Below, one piece after another: positions 54,835-64,000 of a stretch of 64,000 bases of DNA. The DNA lies in contig CM029134.1 in NCBI GenBank assembly GCA_016859345.1, positions 12,602,560 to 12,666,559 on the forward strand. Direction: 5' to 3'. Each line of letters starts with the position of its first letter. Positions within the stretch are counted from its first letter, which is position 1. A model generated the notes under the pieces. The model was not told the origin of the DNA. It worked only from the letters and a program-made list of their open reading frames with translations, and did no database searches. The DNA comes from Istiophorus platypterus. Its lineage: Eukaryota; Chordata; Actinopteri; Istiophoriformes; Istiophoridae. The position numbers and the translations under genes were made by a program.

Positions 54835-57800
54835 TATTTGTGAAAATATTGAGTTAAAAACAAAATCACATCAATGAATGCTCTGTGCCTTGGATAAGTA
54901 CAGCATTACAATCTATTTGACCACAATTACAGAAGAACTGGAGTATTCTTCGGGTTACCCACCTGTATGAAGATAACTGACAGCACACCAGGACCAGTTG
55001 AATTCATCAAGCCCATGTAGTAATCGATCAGAGCCTGCCTGCAGCCACGGCTGTACAGGTTGAGCTCCTCTGATTGGAACTCGTAGCTGTAGTGGGCACT
55101 GTTATCTGTCAGGCGGTACTGCAGGCAGGGGCGAGGGGAGGCTGGGTTACAGCAGCTGAAAGGAACGCCATCCAACAGGTAACGGCCGTCCACGTTACTC
55201 CGGATACGACTGGAGACAGACGAGGGAAGGACAGGGAGAAGAGAGGCAGAAAAATTAAAAGGGGGTAGAAATGGGAGAAGAGAAGGAAGGAAAGAAGGAA
55301 GAGAAGGCAGGAGGTACATTTATCTTATAGGAGATAATGCACAGAAGATATTAAATTCAGACAAGTTTAAGGCCTGACTTTTAGCTCAATACACTTTTCA
55401 CACTAGCGAGAAATGAGCTTTGCTTCTGCACATGTGTCATCATGTTGTAACCTTGTTTTTACTACTTTCCCTCTCACTTATTTCATCTTTGAAAAACCCT
55501 CTCTGCTTTTTTCATACCCAACCTCCCCATCCATTTCTGGCATCTATTTTTAATACATTCTTCCTCTGCCCTTCATTCTTTTTCACTCAGCCTCCCTCCG
55601 TCCTTCTTTTAGAATAAATTGTTTGACCTTTTCTAGATGTTAAGTCTACTTATCTATCACTCATCCATCTCCTCTCTATTTCCTTTTTGTCTCTTTCCTC
55701 TATACCCTTCATCAGTCTATTTTTCGTCTCTCTCTAGTGCATCATCTCACCTCCCCCGCATCTCATAATTTGCTGTACTGTGTTTAACTGTGATTCACTC
55801 ACTCCTTGACATCCTTGGTGGTGAAGTCCAGGTATCTGTTGCTGACCCACTGAACCTCGAACCAGTCCTTGAAGTTGTTGTTTCCACAGCAGCGAAATTC
55901 CATCTGCAGACGATCAATGGTCTCTTTCTGGAAACAGCGGCCTGGCACATCTGTGTCCTTGTAGAAACGGATGCCGTTCCTCAGGCCCACCTGACAGTGG
56001 GGAGGGAAAAATGAAAGAGAAAGAAGGGGTGCACTTCATCCAATGTTCTTAAGAACAGTCTTCCACATAAATGAATGAATTCACGAATATGTAAGATTTG
56101 AAAACTGTCTATTTTTAGAGTGTTTTTTTTTTTTTTTTGTTTGTTTGTTTGAGTTCAATATTTAAACAATGGTGAGAGCTCTATACTTTCAGAAAACAGA
56201 TGCAAGAAAACAGTTAATGTTTTCTTTTTTCCCTAATACTGATAAATGCACACATAGTTTTGCTATGTTTGTTAGATTTTGTTTCATTTTATTTCATTTT
56301 GTTTCTTTTTTTAAACTATTCTTTTCTACAACAATTACTGAATTTGCAGGAACATGGGATAACCCTCTTCTCTCTAGGCCGAACACTCTAGACTCTACTG
56401 TTGGCTGAGTCTTCCAGCCACATCAATTTGGGGGTGGGGTGTGTGTGTGTGTCGTGGGGGGGTCATTTTGTGTTTAGCCTGAGGATTATAAAACAACATC
56501 CTGATATAGGACACATCTCTTTAACCACAAGGCCATACTGACACCTCTTCTACCCCCAACCCATCTCCCCCAATCATTCCCTCATCCCCATGACCCCACC
56601 TTCAGGGACTCCTCCAGACGTCCCTGCAGAGCGTAGCTGAGCACCACAACAGCGATGAGCAGACAACAGAGCATTGCAGCTACAGCAAACCAAGCCAGCA
56701 GGAGGACCTTCCAGCGGGGGAAGCGGCTTGAGTCCAAGGAGTCCTGACACACACGACTGGCCACCCAGTTGGTGCCGATTGAGGCCAGGCCCACCATCAT
56801 CAGGATGTTGGGCACCACATGGATCTCTGTGTTGTCCATTACCTCAAGACAGGAAGAGCAGAGTCAAAGATGGTAGAAGAGTAGCCAGAAAAGCCAACTG
56901 CAATTCACAGGCTCACTTTAGCAGGTAATAATCCCCCACTGAATTAGCCTTATCAAAACAAAAAAAAATGACTTTGGCCACCAAGAATTTTAATTAAATG
57001 GTGATATGGTGGAGATGCTACTATAGCAATATGACAACACATTTAAATTAATTGCTCTAGTTGCAACAAAAACTCAGAAATAGACTGAGTTCATCACTGG
57101 CTGATTTTTCAAAAGCCTTCAAGGTATAAAGAACCATTGCCTCATTACTGATTTAAAATTGCCATTAAAAAAACATCCCAGCACTGCTGCAACCTCTTTA
57201 TTATCCTCACCAACTAACATCTGTGCAGCCATATGTCGTGTAAATCAGCTGTAGGAAAAATAATTTCTATTCCTTGGTACTCTTTGAGAAGGGGTCATTT
57301 CAGCCTCATGAAGAACGATCAGCTTTGTCAGTAATCTATAAAAAAAGTAAAGTGCAAACTTTCTAAATGAGATATATCGGGGGTTATATATATATATGAA
57401 TAACCACAATGAAAGAGGATTAAGCTCTTGTGAATCATTCTGTGAGATCTGCTTCATCACACCATTTTGTTTATCACAGTGTAGGTGTTTGCTTGTATTT
57501 CACTCATTTAAGTTATGTCTGTGCCACCTCAATAACACTGTATAGAAGATTCTCTCACTGGAGATGCATTTGTGCCCTGAAGCTTCCATGTGTAGCCCAC
57601 TGGATATCAAACTTCCAATCTATTCAGATCAATCACTGATCTATGAAGCCCAATGAGTAGTTAGCTTAAATAATGCATCAGTCTTGAAGAGGTCATGACT
57701 TTCACCTTCTGGTGAACCCACGCTAATCATTTTGAAAAAAAATAAAAGATTTTTCGAAAAAGATTTCTGACATCCTCCATCCTCCATCCTTGTGATTTAA

Positions 57801-58089
57801 CATTGCATTAATACACTTGCATGTCACTGCGTGTTTGATTACGCCGGCGTTTTGAGTGCTGCGTGTTTGTATTTGCGGATTAAACTGCCGGGTTAACTTT
57901 AAATAAAAGTCACTGCTAAGCGATGGCACAGTAGACTCTGCAAACAGCCACGATCAAAGGAAAAACCCTGAGTATGTAACAATGTTTGCATTACTTTGAC
58001 TAAAATCATGCCAGTGTTCTCAGACTTCAGCACCACTTAGCCTTCCAATCTTTAAATTGACATTGCATTAATGTGTGTTTTTCTGTGTG

Positions 58090-58151
<62 letters not shown>

Positions 58152-58324
58152 TGTGTGTGTGTTTTTCCCCTCACTACCTCGGCCCTACGGAGCATCTCTA
58201 TCTTAAGGTAAACCCCCAGACAGAAGATGAAGGCCCCGCACATCACTGCCAGCCAGGACAGCAGCCACAGGCCCTGGGCCAGACGCACCCGCCGCTGCTG
58301 GGTGAACTTCATCTTCAGAAGCAT
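53299..58324 (-). CDS. rom1: rom1-type retinal tetraspanin (peripherin-2/ROM1 family), complete, 5 coding exons
   Basis: Joined exons code 361 residues (human PRPH2 346, ROM1 351). There are four membrane segments at about 19-40, 60-80, 95-121 and 260-283. The large second loop has all seven family cysteines, including GRC at Cys149 (PRPH2 Cys150, used for disulphide-linked oligomers), CCG, PFSCC, RPC and RGC. The family builds rims of rod and cone outer-segment discs. I prefer rom1 over prph2 for two reasons. The PRPH2 glycosylation sequon NNS in LTNNSAHYS is changed to DNS here, as expected for non-glycosylated ROM1. Also, ROM1 and CCDC88B are linked on human 11q. Against this, overall sequence is quite PRPH2-like, so a prph2 paralogue is possible. 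The start ATG at 58324 aligns with the PRPH2 start and has A at -3. Confidence 0.9.
54775..54833. repeat. (TG)n microsatellite, about 29 units
   Basis: A pure TG tract in rom1 intron 4, about 130 bp past the exon 4 donor in transcript order. Confidence 0.95.
54963..55209 (-). CDS. rom1: rom1 coding exon 4 (residues 193-275)
   Basis: It is exactly 247 bp, the length of mammalian PRPH2 exon 2. Encodes RIRSNVDGRYLLDGVPFSCC, NPASPRPCLQYRLTDNSAHY and ends GPGVLSVIFIQ inside membrane segment 4. Acceptor CTGTCTCCAG, donor GTGGGT. Confidence 0.95.
55803..55990 (-). CDS. rom1: rom1 coding exon 3 (residues 131-193)
   Basis: Encodes VGLRNGIRFYKDTDVPGRC, QMEFRCCGNNNFKDWFEVQW and VSNRYLDFTTKDVK, the conserved first half of the big disc-lumen loop. 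Acceptor CCACTGTCAG, donor GA|GTGAGT. The exon 3 / exon 4 junction is at the same codon as the mammalian exon 1 / exon 2 junction. Confidence 0.95.
56600..56842 (-). CDS. rom1: rom1 coding exon 2 (residues 50-130)
   Basis: Encodes VMDNTEIHVVPNILMMVGLA, membrane segments 2 and 3 (LLLAWFAVAAMLCCLLIAVV) and ends GRLEESLK. Acceptor CTGTCTTGAG, donor GTGGGG; phase 0 at both ends. In mammalian PRPH2 and ROM1 this is part of one undivided first exon. Confidence 0.92.
58084..58164. repeat. (TG)n microsatellite next to the rom1 exon 1 donor
   Basis: TG units with TTTG breaks, reading as CA in the transcript and starting about 14 bases past the exon 1 donor. Confidence 0.95.
58178..58324 (-). CDS. rom1: rom1 coding exon 1 (residues 1-49)
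   Basis: Encodes MLLKMKFTQQRRVRLAQG, then LWLLSWLAVMCGAFIFCLGV (membrane segment 1) and LKIEMLRRAE. It aligns with PRPH2 [20 protein letters not shown] from the first residue. Donor GAG|GTAGTG, followed within about 15 bases by a CA-rich microsatellite in the transcript. Confidence 0.92.
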
Positions 58325-58998
58325 CTTCAGTGGCTCACTATTGTGCACCGATCAACACAATGACAGGAGGACAGAGAAAGAGAAGGGGAGCAGAAGGGAA
58401 GAAGGAGTTCAGTGAATTCTGGTCAAAAATTCAGTCAGTCCAGAGGTGGCCAGCTGCATGTAAAAAACAAACCCCCACAGATGTCGCCAGAGGGTGGGTT
58501 CAATGTTGCAGAAATTAAGCAGTCAATGCAGCCCTCGCACTTGTTGTTTGGGGAGTTATTAGCAGGTTGAGGTCATCTAAGTTGTTCCAGGTGGAGAGGA
58601 TAAGCAGGTAGATCCCCTAGATGGTAAAGGACACAGTCAACCTCAGGGGATAATCCAAAAGCTTTCACTTGGGTGCTGAAAATGTCCCAAAAAGATTCTT
58701 TATAATCCAATTCAGTCTTGTAGAACCTGGGTAAAATGTGAGAAAATTTTTGATTGAAGAAATAAGGAGGAAAAGATATTCCTTTTCCCAGAGATGACAG
58801 ATTTTCCCCTCAAGTCGATTGATCTGTCTCTCCGCCGTAGCCCCCCCTTCAAGCTGAAACCAACGATTTCTTCCTCGTGACGTGATGTTGTCTTTAGATG
58901 GCACCCCTCTGGGTCTGTGCGTTTGCGGCGCCCCCCTAAACCGCTGCACCCATGGTCGGAGGACACAGAGACTGGCCAAAGTCGAGAGTTTGGAGCCG

Positions 58999-59079
58999 TA
59001 ATCCCCCCCCCACCAGAGTACCTGGGATCCTATTAATCTCCAGCGGCCAATGGGAAAGCAGGCCAGTGTCTGATCAGCA
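58999..59079 (-). promoter_or_regulatory. candidate photoreceptor promoter of rom1: CRX/OTX, CCAAT and NRL-type sites
   Basis: TAATCC (58999-59004) is a perfect CRX/OTX site. TAATCT (59034-59039) is a second match. A CCAAT box sits at 59047-59051, and TGCTGA (minus strand, 59079-59074), an NRL/MAF half-site, follows. The cluster spans 80 bp about 0.7 kb upstream of the rom1 start codon. CRX and NRL together drive rod genes in vertebrates. Function here is inferred; no TATA box is evident. Confidence 0.35.
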
Positions 59080-59099
59080 AACTTGTTCTGATAGACATG

Positions 59100-61400
59100 T
59101 GGTAACCTATGCGAGGACCTGAAGGACTACTGTGACAGGTGGACTTACCTGAAACCCATTAGCACAGACTAACGCACAATGGATGCCAGAGACAGAGAGA
59201 GAGAAAATACAGTATCGTGACTGCTAACTGAGGCTAGGAATATCGTGAGTTCTGAGATTGTGGAACTAAATCTAGTTTACTGTCAGCATCACTCAATGTT
59301 TGTATAATTAGGCAAAGATACAGTATTTAGTCAGGGGAAAGACGTCTAAACAGGTTGAAACGGACCCAAAATATCAGCCTTCACTTCAAACACAAAGAAG
59401 TCCACAGACAAAAGCTGGAATGAGGAAAAATGTTGTGTTTTTCAAGTATCTCTTCTTTTTTTATGTCTTTACTACACCAGTTGTAAGGATTACTCCTTTG
59501 ATGCAGCTCACAAATCCACTGATTAATTTCTTGACTGAAATAAATTGAATATTATCACCAAAATGATCTCAGGGATTTTGCAGAGGATGGTCAGACAGAG
59601 GTTAGTTCATTTAAAGTGAAAGTGAAGACAACAGAGGGGAGAGTTTTGCTTGGATGGGATTATGGGTACAGTGCAATTGGAAGAGAGGTTTGTGGGGTTG
59701 GGTCAATAGGATTAAACTGTTATTATAAGTATTTATGACAGCTTGAGTCGGAGCTATAGTTAGGTTGAGGCCAGTCTCAGCTACCAAAACACCAAACGGA
59801 AAAACAAAGACCAAGACTCGACCCATAACCAAGGAAATTATCCATTAATGTTCTTTGACCACACCACCATTAATTAAATTTACGACGGTGTGTTTATATA
59901 GGGAAATTGTTCACAATGACATAATTACCAACCTTGTTTAGCCCTCTAGTGGCAGAGATGGAGATGTTGATCAGGTGGACTGTCCATCCGCTATATTGAT
60001 ATAAGAGAAATATCTTTTAACAATTATCAGCCATATTGCAAAAAAAATTGTGATAAATATCAAAGCCTCCAAGAACATAATTCTTACTAATTTTGAAGAT
60101 CCTAAGAATCTAATTCTTGCACACTGAGAACAAATACCACGTTTTTTGTGTGTTACCAGTTAATGGTATGTTAAGGCTTTGAAGAGGATAACACTCTCTT
60201 TATGGTGTTTGTTATATGAAAGGAGAGAATATTCCTCAGGATGTTTGAAGTTGACAAGAAGAAAGAAACCAAGAAGTAATAAATGATGAAAAGATGTCTG
60301 TAATCTGAGGTGTTGCATTAATTTAATATGACTATTATTGTTAGTGGAACAGCTGCAGTGACACAGTTACATTTGCAATTGATGTGGACTAGCAGAATTC
60401 ATAGCTGCTTAGTAAAGCTTATGGTGTACACTGATGAGAGAAGAGGGCTATACAGATTAAAATAAGATTCGTATGTCCATGCTATTGCACATTATTTAAT
60501 CTATTTTGTCACAACACATACCCATAAAACAACTTTGATTTTCAACTGTACATTTTTATTCTGCCTTATAAAGCATCTTAAAACATCTACCCTGAGTATG
60601 ACTTTGTTTCAGAAAGGTAGGGCTAGCGATTTTATGTATTATATATACACAAACAGAGAAAATAAACATTTACACACATGTCTGCATGAAGAACAACATT
60701 AAACTTTATATTTTTTTCTAACTCAAAACTATATTTCACATGAATCAGTTAGTTATTCTTAAACTTGTAACTTGGTATCAGTTTAAGGGCGATTTTCTTT
60801 GGTCTGTTCCGAAAAACTGCTGCTGATTTGCCTCATAAAATTCAACTTCACAAAAACTGAAACCTGAACAGTGGTAATAAAACACAAATTAGATTATTTC
60901 CATGTAAAATCATTGAGAGGTAAATCTGCCTGACTGAATTATTATTAATAAGTGTAGAAACATAAGGTTTTTTTATAATGACACTGAGGGTTCAACAGGT
61001 TGCTGTTGAAAGATGATGGACTCATTCATTTGTGCAAAAAGCGAGTAAGTGGACCTCTCAATGCTGTTCTTGTCTCTCATTGTACTGAGCTGTTTCTACA
61101 GTTGTTTTTCACATCAATGTCATTGATGTCAGTTATCAAATATAATATTATTACTTATTATTATGACTTATTACTTATTATGACTTATTATTATTGTACT
61201 TTTTGTTTCATCCCTCTGCACCAGGAGCTTTTAAACATGGAGGGAATGTTCTTATACTCACTAATGTCATTAGTGCATGTTACAGACAACATTATATGCA
61301 ATAAACATAAGAGAAGACACATACTAAAAACAGTTAATTACAATTAACACTTGAAGGGAATTACATTTTCAAATCATACTTTGAAACAGGTTATTATAGT
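59100..61400. other. intergenic, nothing recognised
   Basis: AT-rich DNA between the rom1 upstream region and the unrecognised gene. Only short imperfect ATTACTT repeats (61145-61195) stand out. Confidence 0.5.
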
Positions 61401-61404
61401 GAAA

Positions 61405-61474
61405 TTTATTCTATTACTATATGTACAATTGTTCAAATATTTTGTCATTTAATTGCTGTGTTGCAGGCTTTATT
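61405..61474 (-). promoter_or_regulatory. candidate poly(A) signals for the gene ending at 61820
   Basis: AATAAA occurs on the minus strand at 61474-61469 and 61410-61405, about 345 and 410 nt after the stop codon. Either could end the 3' UTR. Confidence 0.35.
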
Positions 61475-61819
61475 GATTTAGTTGCTGCAAGAATAAAAGT
61501 TTTTCCTTTCAGTGGAAATATTTGCATGTCAAGTACCATACCTCCAGTTTTGGCAATTTTCATGTTTCAGCATTGGGCAAAGAACTTAATTCTCCTCTGT
61601 GGATTCAGATTTCCTTTTCACAGGCTATGGATGGCTAAAAAGTGGAATATATATAGTACAAGGCCAAACAACAACAAAAACACAAACAAATTCTCTCAGC
61701 ACAGCATGTTGGAGAAACTATGTTTGAATCAAACATTGTGACATTATGAATAAACATATTTTTTCAATGAACTGAGGTGAGAATATACATTCATCCTGCC
61801 ATGTTGTCGGATGAAATTT

Positions 61820-62461
61820 TCATTCTGCCACTTTGCCTGTTTGTTTTGCTCCCCCCTCCCACTCCTGCCCGTCCTGTGGCTCTGTCCCTCCGCCAGTCTC
61901 CTTATGGGCCTGCAGCTGCTGCATAAAATCATCCAGGATCTGCTGGGCTGACATGGAGGTCACATCCACAGCGTCCTGCGCCAAAAGCGTTACCTTTACC
62001 CCTCCCTTCTCACCCCAGCTGTCACCGCCTACATGGGCCTGCTGGAGGTTTGGAGGGGTGTCAGTGTAGTTAGAGCCCAGGGGAGGCTGCTGTTGGCTTT
62101 GGGGATAGAGAGGTTGTGATCTGGCTTCGTAACTGGCAGCCATGTTCTTACAGATAGCAGTGCTGATGTCAGCTACAGAGAAAGGTGGGCTGGTGCTCGA
62201 CTCGTGCCGATCAGAGAGACAGGCTTCGGTTCCTGTTGCTGGCCCCCCTTGTTTAAACGGCATGAAGGCTGTGATCCTCTGTGGACCTGCCTCTGATTTT
62301 GTCAACCAATCATTTGCTTCTTCCTCCATTTTAGGAGACTGAGATTGGCTGTCTCCATGGCAGACTGGAGCTGGGCTTGTCAGAAACTTCTGTATGGCCT
62401 CAGTTGAGTCAAAGTGCTTCTCCAGTAAATCCTTTATCAAGCACGGTACCTTGGGTTGAGA
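61820..62461 (-). CDS. terminal coding exon of an unrecognised gene (partial)
   Basis: Open frame of 213 codons plus TGA. It begins after a good acceptor (pyrimidine-rich tract ending TCAACCCAAG), reading VPCLIKDLLEKHFDSTEAIQ. After this short, apparently helical start comes a Ser/Pro/Gln-rich, probably disordered middle (SQSQSPKMEEE, SSTSPPFSVADIS, YPQSQQQPPLGS). A second likely helical segment, DVTSMSAQQILDDFMQQLQA, precedes a Gly/Glu-rich end. I do not recognise the family and give no function. Codon-like composition, the clean acceptor and the long open frame in AT-rich surroundings argue it is real. Upstream exons were not found in 62462-64000 and probably lie beyond the window. Confidence 0.7.
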   Translation of the reverse strand, partial: SQPKVPCLIKDLLEKHFDSTEAIQKFLTSPAPVCHGDSQSQSPKMEEEANDWLTKSEAGPQRITAFMPFKQGGPATGTEACLSDRHESSTSPPFSVADISTAICKNMAASYEARSQPLYPQSQQQPPLGSNYTDTPPNLQQAHVGGDSWGEKGGVKVTLLAQDAVDVTSMSAQQILDDFMQQLQAHKETGGGTEPQDGQEWEGGAKQTGKVAE

Positions 62462-64000
62462 CAGCAAACACAAAAATTAACTCTGGGTTCAATCCATGCA
62501 GAAAAAACAGAAGAAAGATCTTTGTACATTGCTGAAGGGTTTTTTTTATAATGAATCTCCTGTAAACCTCATTCACTTGTGATTAATTTAACTGTTTTGA
62601 AATACTTGTTGACTTATAGTGTACTTTCATGGGAGTAGTGCATCTCCCCATTGGTCACATGGATGGAAATTTTGCCCTTCAAACATGATTGCTCTAGGTT
62701 GGTTTGCAACCCTTTGCAAATTAACCATATATAAAGTGCTGCTGTTGGTGGTAAACTGCACTTCAGCTTCAGTATTTTTGTATTACAAGAGAGACTGTCT
62801 GACTGTCTATTGGTTATATATATATATCATAGGAATACATGTGAGGTAGATAATATTTCCTTACAGTAGGTCTATTCTACTGGCAAACATATCTAAATTT
62901 CTTTAGCAGTCTTAATCTGGGCTTACAGTGCCTTACAGATAGGCTCTGTGCAGCTAAAGAGAAAAAAAACATGGACAGGCTAATTAAAAAAATCTGCATT
63001 GGGATCAGCAGATACTCCATATCAAAGTACCACAAGCAAAAGAAAATGGAACATGTATAATTTTACTGAGCTCTATGGCTTTCTAATGTGAAATGTTAAT
63101 AACAGTCACTTCAAAGGGAATCTCTTGCCATGTCCCAAATTTCACAGTGAATACTGATTCTAAGCAGGTTTAGTTTGAAGTGTGTTCCCTGTAGGAAACT
63201 GACAAAATAAAGTATACTAAAAGTAGACAGCATACATACATGTTTTTGAGTGTGCTGTTGAAGCTACTCTCCCATGATGCAATGTACAAAGGAAATGGAT
63301 TGAAATAAAATGTGGGTGGTTTTGAAACATCTCTGAATAAATAAATAAATAAATCATCTCTTGGAAATAAAAAGTAAGTCTTTATTCTTAGGAAAAACCT
63401 TCTGATGTCTTTTTGTGAAGTTTAACTGGCAGTAACTTTCCAAAGTTGTAGTTTGTTCAACATCCATTGTCACACATATTGTATAATTTTCTGCATAAAA
63501 TAGAAAATTATGTCAGTGTTTGTCTCCTAACTGTTACATATTATACTACAACGATAAGTAAGCCGTACATACTGTATTGAGTTAGCATGCATTAGGGGAC
63601 GCAGTGTCTGACTTTGGGTCCCCCTGACCACTTTGGCCCCTGGGCTTGTGTCCAGTAAGCACGTTCAATAATTCATCAATTCTTTCACACACATTAGTAG
63701 AGACCTTCTGGATGCACAGGCATGGATGGGATGGTGACTCCTACTTTTTTATTTTTTTATCTTGACTCGACCGTGATAAGGCTCAAACTGAAATAGGAGG
63801 AGGAGCAGTGCAAGCATGTGCACTTGTGAAAATACCTGAGTGTATGAAAAAGGGTATGGCATGGTTTCATAATATTAAAACTATGAAAAGGCCAAACTAA
63901 CAAAAGATTAAAGACCAATCCATGTAATGTGTTTCCACATGCACTGCATGTGGAAGTGTGCAAGGATGTCCAGTAGATGGCACTGTGCTCACATTGATGT
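62462..64000. other. upstream intron or flank of the unrecognised gene
   Basis: No exon compatible with the 62461 acceptor was found on the minus strand. An (AAAT)n run lies at about 63336-63354 and an 11-bp-arm palindrome at 63933-63955. Confidence 0.4.

Noticed and set aside
54963..55319. N-terminal extension of the rom1 exon 4 frame (Pro/Leu/Ser-rich)
   Set aside because: It is intronic sequence before the CTGTCTCCAG acceptor; PRPH2 homology starts exactly at the acceptor.
58665..58979. Minus-strand frame of 104 codons upstream of rom1
   Set aside because: Likely rom1 5' UTR or flank; no family similarity and not joined in frame to rom1.
61000..61347. Plus-strand frame of 115 codons
   Set aside because: AT-rich, low complexity, no splice or family evidence.

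Overview
This window is nuclear DNA from a ray-finned fish, probably a percomorph teleost. The genes are split by GT-AG introns, the DNA is AT-rich with many long (CA)n/(GT)n microsatellites, and the introns carry degenerate copies of dispersed repeats that I recognise from teleost genomes. No viral, bacterial or CRISPR feature was seen.

Three protein-coding genes are supported, all on the minus strand, so transcription runs from high to low coordinates. (1) A complete ccdc88b gene (Hook-related / Girdin family) fills 8910-51034. I placed 27 coding exons; every junction has GT-AG ends and compatible phases, and the joined frame is 4,872 nt, coding for 1,623 residues. (2) A complete rom1-type retinal tetraspanin (peripherin-2/ROM1 family) lies at 53299-58324 in five coding exons, 361 residues. 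(3) The last coding exon of an unrecognised gene lies at 61820-62461; the rest of that gene is outside the window or could not be found.

Layout: 1-8650 has no supported gene, but holds repeats and a block at about 4340-6960 that looks like cis-regulatory DNA. 8653-51240 is ccdc88b with its 3' UTR and a candidate promoter. 51240-53298 is the short gap and rom1 3' flank. 53299-59100 is rom1 with a candidate photoreceptor-type promoter. 59100-61400 has nothing recognisable. 61405-64000 has the terminal exon of gene 3 and unexplained flank.

ccdc88b and rom1 both lie on human chromosome 11q12-q13, so their tandem placement here fits conserved linkage. They are not expected to act in one pathway. 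CCDC88B is a coiled-coil adaptor of blood and immune cells; ROM1 builds photoreceptor disc rims. Their upstream regions carry matching and different motif sets (ETS, AP-1, C/EBP-like and RUNX for ccdc88b; CRX/OTX, NRL half-site and CCAAT for rom1).

The points most worth a second look are ccdc88b splice sites built directly from dinucleotide microsatellites, two extra introns in rom1, a near-perfect 42-bp snap-back palindrome at 46743-46784, and the unidentified terminal exon.
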